This document shows positions 1-9,296 of a stretch of 64,000 bases of DNA, piece by piece. The notes below the pieces were generated by a model that worked only from the letters and a program-made list of their open reading frames with translations, made no database searches and had not been told where the DNA came from. Both the position numbers and the translations under genes were made by a program. Position 1 is the first letter of the stretch. Every line of letters starts with the position of its first letter. The stretch comes from CALVLD01 sp964467585 (GTDB taxonomy: Bacteria; Bacillota; Clostridia; Christensenellales; CAG-138), in NCBI GenBank assembly GCA_964467585.1, contig CAYXRF010000003.1, positions 62,001 through 126,000 of the forward strand. The letters run 5' to 3'.

Positions 1-1
1 T

Positions 2-886
2 GGCGCGGACGGGCGCATACACACCACTCTCAACCAAAATGTGACCGCAACGGGCAGGATATCCTCCGCAGAGCCAAATTTGCAGAATATCCCCGTTCGA
101 ACGGAGCTTGGGCGTGAAATCCGCAGGGCGTTTGTGGCAAGCGCCGGCAATATTCTTGTGGGAGCGGACTATTCGCAGATTGAGCTGCGCGTGCTTGCGC
201 ATCTTTCCGGCGACACGGCGTTTACTCAGGCGTTTACCACGGGGGAGGACATACACACGCGAACCGCCTCCGAGGTTTTCGGCGTGCCCGTTTCGGAGGT
301 AACACGCGATATGCGTTCCGCTGCCAAAGCCGTCAATTTTGGCATTGTGTATGGCATAAGTGAATTTGGGCTTGCCGCTCAGCTCGGCATACCGCGCTAT
401 AAGGCAAAGGAGTATATCTCAAAATATCTTGACCGCTGCACGGGCGTGCGCGACTATATGAAGGCATCTGTTGAAAGTGGAAAGCGTTTGGGCTATGCCG
501 CCACGATAACGGGCAGACGGCGCGACCTGCCTGAGCTGAAATCGGGCAATTACAACACGCGCTCCTTTGGCGAACGCGTTGCGATGAATATGCCCGTTCA
601 GGGCAGCGCGGCGGATATTATAAAGCTTGCGATGGTGCGCGTATATCGCCGCCTAAAGCAGGGCGGTTTTGCGGCGAAGCTTGTTTTGCAGATTCACGAT
701 GAGCTTATTATCGACTGTCCGACCGATGAAGCGGAAGCCGTTTCAGTGCTGCTTCACGACTGCATGACGGGCAACGCGCCTGTTGACGAAAGCTCCGCGA
801 CCGCCGCCGTTGCAAAGCGTGTTAAGCTGAACGTTCCTCTGATTGCGGACGTTGCTTCGGGGCATAGCTGGTTTGACACCAAATAG
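2..886 (+). CDS. polA: DNA polymerase I, C-terminal polymerase domain (partial)
   Basis: Family A DNA polymerase, used in repair and Okazaki-fragment processing. The reading frame is open to the left edge, so only about the last 294 residues are present. A GTG at 41 is an internal codon, because the residues before it (an HTT..NQN..TATGR stretch) continue the conserved family motif. Visible polymerase motifs are motif A (DYSQIELR), the O-helix motif B (RSAAKAVNFGIVYG) and motif C (QIHDEL). The O-helix keeps Phe where T7-type enzymes have Tyr, which by family knowledge means discrimination against dideoxynucleotides. The exonuclease domains lie outside the window. The identification is secure. 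Confidence 0.97.
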   Translation, partial: GADGRIHTTLNQNVTATGRISSAEPNLQNIPVRTELGREIRRAFVASAGNILVGADYSQIELRVLAHLSGDTAFTQAFTTGEDIHTRTASEVFGVPVSEVTRDMRSAAKAVNFGIVYGISEFGLAAQLGIPRYKAKEYISKYLDRCTGVRDYMKASVESGKRLGYAATITGRRRDLPELKSGNYNTRSFGERVAMNMPVQGSAADIIKLAMVRVYRRLKQGGFAAKLVLQIHDELIIDCPTDEAEAVSVLLHDCMTGNAPVDESSATAAVAKRVKLNVPLIADVASGHSWFDTK

Positions 887-983
887 GGTGAGAATATTTT
901 TATATCTCACGGGTTTGTTTAGTGCCTCCGTCTTAATGCTCCGCGCAAAAAATCAATTAAAAAATAGGTCTTTTGTCAAAATA

Positions 984-1015
984 GGGGACGGTCTTATGTT
1001 GTTAAGACCGTCCCC
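984..1015. repeat. Perfect 13-bp inverted repeat after polA
   Basis: A 13-bp perfect stem (arms 984-996 and 1003-1015) with a 6-nt loop lies in the space between the convergent polA and ilvE genes. Neither side has a good T-tract, so it is not a textbook intrinsic terminator, although it could act as a 3' hairpin for both genes. The GGGGACGGTC core resembles palindromic units that I recall as dispersed in Clostridia genomes; that link is from memory and only suggestive. Confidence 0.6.
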
Positions 1016-1049
1016 TGACTGCATTTAAATGTATTGCCGCAACACTTTG

Positions 1050-2126
1050 TTACGCTTTGCAGACCTCCGTCACCCAGCCGTGGGTATCGGGTATGCGTCC
1101 CCATTGCAAGCCTGTAAGCGTGTTGTAGAACCGCATTGTAAGCTCTCCTATTTGACCGCCGCCTATCACCATGTGTTTATCACGATAAGCAAGCTCGCCA
1201 ACGGGGGATATTACAGCGGCGGTACCCGTGCCGAACGCCTCCTGAAGCTCACCCGACTCGGCATAGGCGATAAGCTCGTCTATTGCAATATGACGTTCCT
1301 CAACGGGTATGCCCATATCATGTGCAAGCGCTATAACGGAGCGGCGCGTAACTCCCGGCAGCACGGTATCCTCAAGATCCGCAGTTATCAGCTTGCCGTT
1401 TACAACGAACATCATGTTCATGGCGCCAACCTCCTGGACGTATCTGAGGTGTTCGCCGTCAAGCCAAAGCACCTGCGAATAGCCGTCCTTTTCGGCAAGG
1501 TCGCCCGCAAGTATTGAGCAGGCATAGTTGCCGCCCGTTTTTGCAAAGCCTGTGCCGCCGCGAACGGCGCGGACGTATTTGTCCTCAACACGGATGCGAA
1601 TGGGTTTTAAGCCGTCTTTATAATAGGCGCCTGAGGGAGCGCAGATTATCAGGTAGACATAATGCTTTGCGGCGTGAACGCCCAGCGCCTCATCGTTTGC
1701 GAACATTGTGGGACGCAGATAGAGGCTCGTCCCCTCGCTGTGTGGAACCCAGTCCTTTTCAATCTCAACAAGCCTGCGCATTGCCTCAACGTTGAAGTCA
1801 ACGTCAATCGTGGGCATACACATACGCTTTGCGGAGTTGTTGAGCCTCTCGGCATTGTCCTTGGCGCGGAACATCAGTATGCGTTCGTCCTGTGAGCGAT
1901 ACGCCTTCAGCCCCTCGAATATCTCCTGTGCGTAATGCAAAACGGAGCTTGACGGGTCGATTGAAAGCCTGTGATACGGCTCGATTCGCGGATCATGCCA
2001 CGCGCCGTCCGCATACTCCATCATAAACATATGGTCTGTGAAGCGCTTGCCGAAACCAAGGGACGCCTCCTCCGCAAGCGTGGGATGCTGCTTCAGCTGA
2101 TTGCTGAGTGTTACCGAGATATCCAT
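1050..2126 (-). CDS. ilvE: Branched-chain amino acid aminotransferase
   Basis: A 358-residue class IV PLP aminotransferase that transfers the amino group between glutamate and leucine, isoleucine or valine in the cytoplasm. The length and sequence fit the ilvE type II group. The PLP lysine lies in GFAKTGGNYA (about residue 200), and the YAQEIFEGLKAY and GTAAVISPVG segments are typical of the family. ATG is preceded by GGAGG at 6-nt spacing. It is the last gene of a leftward run: aminotransferase, tyrS, YigZ-family gene, ilvE. The gap to the gene upstream is 61 bp with no clear terminator, so co-transcription is plausible. Confidence 0.95.
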   Translation of the reverse strand: MDISVTLSNQLKQHPTLAEEASLGFGKRFTDHMFMMEYADGAWHDPRIEPYHRLSIDPSSSVLHYAQEIFEGLKAYRSQDERILMFRAKDNAERLNNSAKRMCMPTIDVDFNVEAMRRLVEIEKDWVPHSEGTSLYLRPTMFANDEALGVHAAKHYVYLIICAPSGAYYKDGLKPIRIRVEDKYVRAVRGGTGFAKTGGNYACSILAGDLAEKDGYSQVLWLDGEHLRYVQEVGAMNMMFVVNGKLITADLEDTVLPGVTRRSVIALAHDMGIPVEERHIAIDELIAYAESGELQEAFGTGTAAVISPVGELAYRDKHMVIGGGQIGELTMRFYNTLTGLQWGRIPDTHGWVTEVCKA

Positions 2127-2187
2127 ACCAAACCTCCAAATTAATAATTGTTGATGCCAAATCTATGCAACACGCGACTGAACGGTT

Positions 2188-2814
2188 TCAGTCTGCGGGT
2201 ATGCCGATATATCTTTCACCGACAGGCATGGGGCGAACCCTGCCATCGGTTCGCTCAACCATTTCAGCCGCAAAGGACTCAGCCTTTGTGCATTCAACAG
2301 TCACGCGAAAACGCACGTTCTCAAAAAAGTCAATGCTGTCAACGGTTGAATTTGCCCGTATAAAGCCCTCGACTCCGCCATAGCGAGTGTAGTCCACCGC
2401 AAATTCAAGCACCGTGCAGGGCGTCATGCTGACAACTCCCGCTTGAGATAACGCCGCGCTTGCCGCCCGCGAATAGGCGCGAACCAGCCCGCCCGACCCA
2501 AGCAGTATGCCGCCGAAAAAGCGGGTAACAATCACAATGACGTTTTCGCAGCCGCGCCGAATGAGCGTGTCCATAATGGGCATACCCGCGGTGCCGCCCG
2601 GTTCGCCGTCGTCTGAAAAACGCATTATGCCGCCTGAGAGATTGTATGCCCAGCAGTTGTGGGTTGCGTCCGCGTTAAGCCGACGGATTTCATCAAGCCG
2701 CGCCAATGCTTCAGTCTCGTTTTCAACAGGAAAGCATCTGCCGATAAAGCGGGACTTTTTTTCGGAAAACTCGAATTCCGACCGGTGCGCTGCCGTTTTG
2801 TAAGGCTTGAGCAT
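2188..2814 (-). CDS. YigZ/IMPACT family protein
   Basis: A 208-residue member of the YigZ (UPF0029, IMPACT N-terminal) family. Diagnostic segments are KKSRFIG near the N-terminus, DATHNCWAY, RFSDDGEPGGTAG and RFFGGILLGSGGLVRAY. Family members have an RNase PH/EF-G domain IV-like fold; their role in bacteria is poorly defined, with translation or RNA-related functions proposed. The gene starts 16 bp after the tyrS stop and has no strong ribosome binding site of its own, so it is probably translated by coupling with tyrS. Confidence 0.9.
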   Translation of the reverse strand: MLKPYKTAAHRSEFEFSEKKSRFIGRCFPVENETEALARLDEIRRLNADATHNCWAYNLSGGIMRFSDDGEPGGTAGMPIMDTLIRRGCENVIVIVTRFFGGILLGSGGLVRAYSRAASAALSQAGVVSMTPCTVLEFAVDYTRYGGVEGFIRANSTVDSIDFFENVRFRVTVECTKAESFAAEMVERTDGRVRPMPVGERYIGIPAD

Positions 2815-2830
2815 ACAAAAGCAATCGGCG

Positions 2831-4060
2831 TCAGCGCGTTATGCGAACGAAGGTTTTTTTGCCCTTGCGCAGTATAATGCCCTCGTCAAGCCTTGCCGCG
2901 TCAATCGTGGCGCGAGTGTCGGCAATTTTTTCATCGTCTACGGATACTCCACCCTCTTTTATTGTGCGAATCGCCGCCGAGTTGGACTTTTCGATCCCCG
3001 CGATAACCAGCAGGCGCGCAACCTCAAGCCCGCTTTCGGCAATGTCTGCTTGCGAAAGGCGGACGGTAGGCATGTGCGTTATGTCGCCGCCGCCGCCGAA
3101 CAGCGCCATCGCGGCGTCCTCCGCTTTTTTTGCCTTTTCTTCGCCGTGAACCTGACACGTTACAGTGTATGCAAGCATACGCTTTGCGGCGTTGATATCC
3201 GCACCCTCCGCCGTCATGGCGTTTATTTCATCCATAGGAATGAATGTAAGCAGGCACAGGCAATTTTTGACGTCCGCGTCGTCAACGTTGCGAAGATACT
3301 GATAAAAATCGTATACGGACGTGCGCTCCTCCGAAAGCCATATAGCTCCCTTTTCGGTTTTGCCCATCTTTTTGCCGTCCTTTGTGGTTAAAAGACCGGT
3401 TGTAAGTGCGTATGCGCGCTTATGCTCCTTGCGGCGGATTAAATCCGCGCCGCCAAGTATGTTGCTCCACTGGTCGTCTCCGCCCATCTCAAGCTCACAG
3501 CCGTATTCACGGTGAAGCACAAGAAAGTCATAGCTCTGCATGAGCATATAGCTGAACTCAAAAAATGTAAGCCCGCGCTCCATGCGCTGACGGTAGCACT
3601 CCGCCCTGAGCATATCGTTAACGGAGAAGTGGACGGCTATTTCGCGCATGAAATCCATGAAGTTGAGATTGCGCAGCCAATCGGCATTGTTGACAATGCG
3701 GGCGCCGTTGTCTCCCTCAAATGTGAGCAGCTTTTCCATCTGACCTTTTATGCCCGCGGCGTTGGCGTCAAGCTGTTCAACCGTGAGCAGCTTGCGCAGC
3801 TCTGTCTTTCCGCTTGGGTCGGCAATCATTGCCGTGCCGCCTCCAAGCAGAGCGATTGGCTTATGCCCGGCGCGCTGCATATGCGCCATAGTGCAAAGCG
3901 CAACATAGTGACCTATCGTAAGACTGTCGCCTGTTGGGTCAAAGCCGATGTAGAATGTGAGCTTTTCTTTGCCGAGAAGCTCACGCAGCTCCTCAGGATG
4001 TGAGCACTGCTTCAAAAAGCCTCTCTCGGTGAGTATGTCGTATACGTTACGGGTTTCCAT
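2831..4060 (-). CDS. tyrS: Tyrosyl-tRNA synthetase
   Basis: A 409-residue class I aminoacyl-tRNA synthetase that charges tRNA-Tyr. The N-terminal catalytic domain shows FDPTGDSLTIGH, where the HIGH signature reads TIGH, and the KMSKS loop reads KMGKTEKGA, the usual TyrRS form. A C-terminal S4 RNA-binding domain covers about residues 340-405. ATG follows an AAAGG site with a longish spacer. The gene is 33 bp downstream of an aminotransferase gene, leaving no room for a T-box leader of its own. Confidence 0.97.
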   Translation of the reverse strand: METRNVYDILTERGFLKQCSHPEELRELLGKEKLTFYIGFDPTGDSLTIGHYVALCTMAHMQRAGHKPIALLGGGTAMIADPSGKTELRKLLTVEQLDANAAGIKGQMEKLLTFEGDNGARIVNNADWLRNLNFMDFMREIAVHFSVNDMLRAECYRQRMERGLTFFEFSYMLMQSYDFLVLHREYGCELEMGGDDQWSNILGGADLIRRKEHKRAYALTTGLLTTKDGKKMGKTEKGAIWLSEERTSVYDFYQYLRNVDDADVKNCLCLLTFIPMDEINAMTAEGADINAAKRMLAYTVTCQVHGEEKAKKAEDAAMALFGGGGDITHMPTVRLSQADIAESGLEVARLLVIAGIEKSNSAAIRTIKEGGVSVDDEKIADTRATIDAARLDEGIILRKGKKTFVRITR

Positions 4061-4093
4061 ACAGTAAATTACCTTTCAAACAAGTGATTTGGA

Positions 4094-5284
4094 TTATTTC
4101 TCGTTGTTCATTTCACGCAGAAGCTCACCCAGACGGCGTATGCCCTCGGTTATGCGCTCCTCCGGCTCGGCGGAAAAATTGAGACGGAATGTATTCGCGC
4201 CCGCGCCCTTTTCCGCATAGAAGGGTGCGCCCGGCACAAATGCAACTCTCTTTTCGGCAACGGAACGCTTGAACAGAGCGTCCGCATCCCATCCCTCGGG
4301 CAGGGTGCACCATATGAACAGACCGCCCTCCGGGTCGTTATATTTGACCCACTTGGGAAAATATCTGTCCATAGCGTCTACCATAACCCTGCACGACTTT
4401 GAATATACGCCGCAAATGTATTCAATATGCGGGGGCATATTGCCCTGATTGATATACTCCGCGACAAGCGCCTGAGTGAGGTTTGGCGAATGAGTGTCGC
4501 TGCCCTGCTTTGCAACAACCATTTTTTTAACAAGCTCCGCATTGCCGCAGCAGCATGCCACGCGCAGACCCGGTGAGATTGTTTTTGAGAAGCTGGTCAG
4601 CAATATGACGTTGTCGCTTGTGTCAAACGTTTTGATAAGCGGAAGCTCCTCGCCGCAAAAGCGCAGAGCGGCATAGGGATCGTCCTCAACAACAAGCATA
4701 TTGTATTCCGCCGCCAAGCGTGCGGTAACCTTGCGAACCTCTGTCGGCATAACAAGAGACGTTGGATTTTGGAATGTTGGAATGGTGTAGAAAAGCACGG
4801 GACGATACTTTTTGACAATCGCCTCAAGCTCATCCGCGTGAACGCCGTCCTCATGCATGGGAATGGTTATCAGCTTTGCCTGCGCTATGTTGAATATCTG
4901 GATTGTGCCGAGGAATGTCGGCTCCTCAACAAGAACATAGTCGCCCGGATTTGTAACCGTTTTTGCGATGAGGTCAATACCCTGCATTGAGCCGGTAAGC
5001 GTTATGACGTTTTCAAGCCCCGCCTTTATGCCCAGAGGCGGAAGGATGTGGTCGATATATGCCCTGCGCAGGGGCATATAACCCTCTGTCGGCCCGTACT
5101 GAAGCAACACGTCGCCGCGCTCCGCGATGAGATCATGCGCCGTGTCCGCCGCCCATTCCTTTGGGAAGCATTCCTTTGCGGGATTGCCGCCGCCGAAGCT
5201 GATGATCTCGGGATCGCCCAAAACCTTGAACAGCTCTCTTATGGCGCTGCCGCTGACGTTTTTCATTCTCTCTGAAATATGCAT
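4094..5284 (-). CDS. PLP-dependent aminotransferase (aminoadipate/aromatic type)
   Basis: A 396-residue fold-type I aminotransferase resembling 2-aminoadipate (LysN) and aromatic aminotransferases. Visible signatures are ISFGGGNPA near the N-terminus, QYGPTEGYMPLR, TGSMQGIDL, the VVEDDPYA loop that contacts PLP, and the Schiff-base lysine in TSFSKTISPGLR. The ATG at 5284 is chosen because GGAGG (5293-5297 on the minus strand) sits 8 nt upstream, whereas the ATG at 5299 overlaps that site. It is the first gene of the leftward run that includes tyrS, and its promoter is at 5327-5356. The exact substrate cannot be told from sequence; the tyrS link makes an aromatic one plausible. Confidence 0.88.
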   Translation of the reverse strand: MHISERMKNVSGSAIRELFKVLGDPEIISFGGGNPAKECFPKEWAADTAHDLIAERGDVLLQYGPTEGYMPLRRAYIDHILPPLGIKAGLENVITLTGSMQGIDLIAKTVTNPGDYVLVEEPTFLGTIQIFNIAQAKLITIPMHEDGVHADELEAIVKKYRPVLFYTIPTFQNPTSLVMPTEVRKVTARLAAEYNMLVVEDDPYAALRFCGEELPLIKTFDTSDNVILLTSFSKTISPGLRVACCCGNAELVKKMVVAKQGSDTHSPNLTQALVAEYINQGNMPPHIEYICGVYSKSCRVMVDAMDRYFPKWVKYNDPEGGLFIWCTLPEGWDADALFKRSVAEKRVAFVPGAPFYAEKGAGANTFRLNFSAEPEERITEGIRRLGELLREMNNEK

Positions 5285-5326
5285 ATACGATACCTCCATT
5301 TTTTATGGGTATAACTTTCCAAACAT

Positions 5327-5356
5327 ATTGTACATAACTGTGGAGGGGCATTTCAA
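5327..5356 (-). promoter_or_regulatory. SigA-type promoter for the aminotransferase-tyrS run
   Basis: On the minus strand TTGAAA (5351-5356) and TACAAT (5327-5332) are separated by 18 bp, placing the start site roughly 35 nt before the gene's GGAGG-ATG. Confidence 0.6.
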
Positions 5357-5415
5357 GTATATTTTGCCGTTTCGGGGGCTTACGGCGAAAATATACGTTT
5401 TTGTTATCAAAACTG

Positions 5416-5444
5416 TTGAATATTTGCCTTAATTGTGGTATCTT
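5416..5444 (+). promoter_or_regulatory. SigA-type promoter for the lipase gene
   Basis: TTGAAT (5416-5421), a 17-bp spacer and TATCTT (5439-5444), with a TGG extension before the -10. The predicted start leaves a leader of about 35 nt to the GTG at 5485. It diverges from the promoter at 5327-5356. Confidence 0.5.
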
Positions 5445-5484
5445 TGTATATCAACCGCATGCTTTTATAGGAGGATTGAATATA

Positions 5485-7053
5485 GTGAGACGCATAACTG
5501 CATTGCTTATGGCGCTTGTGATTGCCGCCGTCTGCGTACCTGCGTTGGCGGGGCGCACAGACTTTGGCGGGACTGTTCCTCCGGGCGGCGGCACGACGAT
5601 TCCCTCTTTTGGCAACCCTGTTTCCCGTCCGGTTTTTCTCAACCCGGACTCGGACTATGACGGCATACCCGATTATGCCGACGGCAACAGCAAGAGCAAT
5701 TATTTCAGCACGACAATGCATCATTTTGAAACCGCTCTTGACGTTGACGATACCTATGACGGAAGCTACACGTTTGATTACTCATGGTTCATGGACGACC
5801 CGACTGTTTTCAATTATGACCTGTGTCTGCTTTCCTCAAGGATTGCAAGCCTTGCGTATCATGTTTCTCCCTCTGATTCCGAAACGGACAGCGACCGCAC
5901 ATTTACCGTCTCCAACACGCTGGGGACAGACATGAGCATAATTGATTTTATGCAGGCGCACGGCATGGTCACATCCGAATATCATCTGCGCGACCTCTAT
6001 TGCGACAACCACATCACTCTTATCGATGTGGGCATACACCGTATGTATTACGGCGGAGAATGGCATGAGGTTGTGCTTGTGGCAATTCGCGGCACAAATT
6101 CCTCATGGGACGAATGGAACAGCAATTTTGAAATCGGGCACACTCTTGAATCCTGCGATGATGAGGTTTTGCCCTTCAGCTATGGTGAAAATGCCGATTG
6201 GACAGACCCCTGTGAGCATATGGGCTTTGGCGTTGCCGCCACGCGTGTCAAAGCGATTGTGGAGCAGTTTGTCGCGCAAAACGCTGAAAAGCCCAACGAT
6301 GCTATCTACTGGACGACAGGTCACTCAAGGGGCGCCTCCATTGCCAATATTTATGCAAAAAAGCTTACGGACGAGGGTAAAACGGCATTCGCCTACACGT
6401 TTGCCTGCCCCAACACCACCACATCGTCCGACGCGTCAGACTACACAACAATATTCAATATAGTCAACGAGGACGACCTTGTTGCTTACCTTCCGTTTAC
6501 CGAATGGGGCTTTACACGCTATGGCAGAACGGCCGTTGTTGACATGACCTCCTCAATGAAAACGCAGTTCCAAAGCATGATAGGCGAAAGCTACTCCAAT
6601 GATGAGTCCACTCTCAGCTCCGCGCTTGAAAAGCTTTCCGCCATAATTGACGACCGAAACGACGCCTACCGCTACACCTGTCGCTGTCACGGCGACGGCA
6701 GCGACGATTCAATCCGCACGGACAACTGGTATTTCACGGCAAGCAACCGCGCAAAGGCAATACTCAATACTCCCTCCGTGCTTGAGGCGTATTACAAGCT
6801 TGAGCTGGAGGATGCTACATTCTACTGGACGTATCATTGCCAGCTTCCCATATTTTTTGTTCAGATGATAGGCGCGTACATGAGCGGTGAAATGTCCACA
6901 ACGGCATTTGCCAATTACGACATTGCCGACAAGTACGAGTCCGCAAAATGGGCGCTTGCCTACTCCGCGCTGTGGGGAGTCAATCACCCGCACTATCTTG
7001 AATCCTACATGGTTATTGCATCCACCCTCACCGCGTCAAGCTTTGGCGGCTGA
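5485..7053 (+). CDS. Secreted class 3-like lipase
   Basis: A 522-residue exported alpha/beta hydrolase. A signal peptide (VRRITALLMALVIAAVC to ALAG) is followed by a Gly/Pro-rich stretch and a calcium-binding thrombospondin type 3-like segment (DSDYDGIPDYADG). The catalytic domain carries the nucleophile elbow GHSRG at residues 279-283 (Ser281), preceded by a VAIRGT strand typical of class 3 lipases; the acid is probably in IVNEDDLV. The GTG at 5485 is preferred over an upstream ATG because GAGG lies 10 nt before it and the signal peptide starts there. It probably hydrolyses esters or lipids outside the cell; the substrate is unknown. The gap to aroA is 36 bp. Confidence 0.82.
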   Translation: MRRITALLMALVIAAVCVPALAGRTDFGGTVPPGGGTTIPSFGNPVSRPVFLNPDSDYDGIPDYADGNSKSNYFSTTMHHFETALDVDDTYDGSYTFDYSWFMDDPTVFNYDLCLLSSRIASLAYHVSPSDSETDSDRTFTVSNTLGTDMSIIDFMQAHGMVTSEYHLRDLYCDNHITLIDVGIHRMYYGGEWHEVVLVAIRGTNSSWDEWNSNFEIGHTLESCDDEVLPFSYGENADWTDPCEHMGFGVAATRVKAIVEQFVAQNAEKPNDAIYWTTGHSRGASIANIYAKKLTDEGKTAFAYTFACPNTTTSSDASDYTTIFNIVNEDDLVAYLPFTEWGFTRYGRTAVVDMTSSMKTQFQSMIGESYSNDESTLSSALEKLSAIIDDRNDAYRYTCRCHGDGSDDSIRTDNWYFTASNRAKAILNTPSVLEAYYKLELEDATFYWTYHCQLPIFFVQMIGAYMSGEMSTTAFANYDIADKYESAKWALAYSALWGVNHPHYLESYMVIASTLTASSFGG

Positions 7054-7089
7054 CAATGGCGGTCTGCCTGCATTGAGGTTTGTTGAGCT

Positions 7090-8244
7090 TTGGGAGCGAT
7101 TACGATACAAAACGGAATATCCTTGCACGGCGATATCGCCGCTCCGCCCTCAAAATCGGAGGGTATACGCGCCTGCATACTTTTGACGCTTTGCGGGCGT
7201 GACGCTGAATGTGCTTTTGACGGCTTTATAAAGCCGCTCTGCGATGACCTGACAAACGCCATCAGCGCGTGCAAAAGCATAGCGAGCGTGCCGTATGTCG
7301 GCGCTTCCGCCGCGCTGCTTCGTATGCTTGTGCCCGTTCAGCTTGCACTGTTTGGCGCCTCGGAGGTTATTCTTGACTTTAGCCTCGCGCGGCGTGGGCT
7401 TGACGAATTTGAAGCCGTGTTCGGCGTGCCCTGTTCGCTTAAGCCCGTATCCGATTCGCGTGTGAGGTTAACCCTCAAAAAACGGCTTACAGACGATGAT
7501 TATCGCGTGCCGTGCCTGCGCAGCTCTCAGCTTGTTTCGGGACTTATAATTGCTTTGGGGCTGTTGAAAACGCCAAAGCGTATAATCTGCTCTCCTCCTG
7601 TTTCGCGGGGATATGTCGATATGACTGCAGCGTTTGCGCGTGCGTTCGGCTCCGATGTTAAAAGCACCGAATACGGCTATTCGATTGAAAACCCCATCGG
7701 TTACAAAGCGCCTCACTCTGTTGCGATACATGGTGATTGGTCTTATGCAGCCAACTTTTTTGCGGCGAACAGCTTTGGTTCTGAGGTTGAGGTTTTGGGG
7801 CTGGATGAGCCTTCCGCCTATTCGCTTCAGCCTGATTGCCGCATTGGGGAGCTTATGGGCAAGGGTGAGGTTGACGTCACCGACTGCCCCGATCTTTTTC
7901 CGCCGCTTGCCGCAGCGGCGTGCGGCAGAGCAGGCAAAACTGTTTTTTTTGGAACCGACAGGCTCAGATATAAAGAAAGCGACCGTCCCGCCGCGATGTC
8001 TGCGGTTATAAATGCGCTGGGCGGCAAGGCTTTGGTTGGCGGGGATTATGTTGAGGTTAACGGCGGCGGTACGCTTATCGGTGGGGAATGCGATGCAAAA
8101 AACGACCACCGCATTGCAATGGCTGCCGCGATAATGTCAAAGCTTTGCGTCTCTCCCGTTGTTATAAAGGGTCATGAGGCTGTTTCAAAGAGCGCTCCCC
8201 TGTTTTTTAACGATTTCATATCACTTGGAGGCAAATGCGAATGA
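7090..8244 (+). CDS. aroA: 3-phosphoshikimate 1-carboxyvinyltransferase (EPSP synthase)
   Basis: Catalyses the sixth step of the shikimate pathway, joining PEP to shikimate-3-phosphate. At 384 residues it is shorter than the usual ~430. Conserved parts are PPSKSEGIRA near the N-terminus (His of the common SHR replaced by Ile, Arg kept), DCPDLFPPLAAAA with the catalytic Asp, RLRYKESDR and NDHRIAM. The usual NAGT substrate loop is altered to GASAALLR. The TTG start at 7090 follows an in-frame stop at 7084 and has GAGG 11 nt upstream, so it is nearly forced. The stop overlaps the aroC start as ATGA, showing translational coupling. Confidence 0.92.
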   Translation: MGAITIQNGISLHGDIAAPPSKSEGIRACILLTLCGRDAECAFDGFIKPLCDDLTNAISACKSIASVPYVGASAALLRMLVPVQLALFGASEVILDFSLARRGLDEFEAVFGVPCSLKPVSDSRVRLTLKKRLTDDDYRVPCLRSSQLVSGLIIALGLLKTPKRIICSPPVSRGYVDMTAAFARAFGSDVKSTEYGYSIENPIGYKAPHSVAIHGDWSYAANFFAANSFGSEVEVLGLDEPSAYSLQPDCRIGELMGKGEVDVTDCPDLFPPLAAAACGRAGKTVFFGTDRLRYKESDRPAAMSAVINALGGKALVGGDYVEVNGGGTLIGGECDAKNDHRIAMAAAIMSKLCVSPVVIKGHEAVSKSAPLFFNDFISLGGKCE

Positions 8245-9296
8245 ACACGTTTGGCACTGCTGTAAGGCTTTGCATATTTGGCGCTTCGCACGGCAAAGCT
8301 GTCGGCTGCACAACAGACGGTCTGCCCGCAGGTATGCGGCTTGATTTTGACGCCATATCGTCGGAGCTTGCCAGACGTATGTCGGGCGGAGAATTTTCCA
8401 CACCCAGACATGAGGACGACCTGCCGGAAATTATTTCAGGCGTGTATGATGGCAAAACGGACGGCACTCCGCTCACCGCGCTGTTTTACAACAGGCGCGC
8501 CGCATCAACAGAGTATGCCTTGGGCGTTGCCCGTCCTTCTCATGCGGATTTAACCGCCGCCGTCAAATACGAGGGCGCCAACGACCCCAACGGAGGCGGT
8601 CAATTTTCGGGCAGGATGACGCTTCCGCTTGTTTTTGCGGGCGCAGTATGCAAGCAATATCTATCCGAGCACGGTATTTTTGTGGCGTCGCATATCGCCT
8701 CGATAGGCACAGTCAGCGACAGTCCCTTTAATCCCACAATGGAGGCTTTTCCTCCCCTCGATCCGCATTTTCCGCTTGTTAATCCCAAAGTCAAGCCCCT
8801 GATGGAAGCGGCTCTTGCGGATGCAAATGCCGAAGGCGACACGCTTGGCGGGGTTGCGGAGTGCGCCGTGCTGGGAGTGCCGATTGGCGTTGGCGAACCG
8901 TTTTTCGATTCTGTTGAAAGCGTAATTAGTCATATGCTTTTTTCGATACCCGCCGTGCGTGCTGTTGAATTTGGAGACGGCTTTGCACTGTGCAATATGC
9001 GGGGCTCCGCGGCGAACGACGCGTTCAAAAACGACATGACAACCGTCACAAACCGTTCCGGCGGCTTAAACGGAGGCATTGCAAACGGTATGCCGCTGAT
9101 TTTCCGCGTGGGCTTTCGCCCGATACCATCCATAAGCACGGCGCAAAGCTGTTATGACATGTCGGCTCATCGCGCCGTAACTCACACCATCCGCGGCAGG
9201 CACGATACCTGTGCGCTTCCGCGTGCGGCTGTGGCGGCGGAGGCCGCGGCTTCATTTTGTCTGCTTGATATGCTGATAAGGGGGGCGCGGATATGA
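8241..9296 (+). CDS. aroC: Chorismate synthase
   Basis: A 351-residue enzyme converting EPSP to chorismate with reduced FMN as cofactor. Recognised by FGASHGKAVG near the N-terminus, the RPSHAD motif, the GGGQFSGR segment, and the C-terminal RGRHDTC signature. The ATG at 8241 is preferred over the one at 8235 because GGAGG (8227-8231) then sits 9 nt away and the ATGA overlap with aroA is exact. The gene ends in another ATGA overlap with the next gene. Confidence 0.96.
   Translation: MNTFGTAVRLCIFGASHGKAVGCTTDGLPAGMRLDFDAISSELARRMSGGEFSTPRHEDDLPEIISGVYDGKTDGTPLTALFYNRRAASTEYALGVARPSHADLTAAVKYEGANDPNGGGQFSGRMTLPLVFAGAVCKQYLSEHGIFVASHIASIGTVSDSPFNPTMEAFPPLDPHFPLVNPKVKPLMEAALADANAEGDTLGGVAECAVLGVPIGVGEPFFDSVESVISHMLFSIPAVRAVEFGDGFALCNMRGSAANDAFKNDMTTVTNRSGGLNGGIANGMPLIFRVGFRPIPSISTAQSCYDMSAHRAVTHTIRGRHDTCALPRAAVAAEAAASFCLLDMLIRGARI

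Noticed and set aside
4061..4093. T-box leader of tyrS
   Set aside because: Only 33 bp separate tyrS from the upstream gene, and no T-box or specifier structure was seen before the aminotransferase either.
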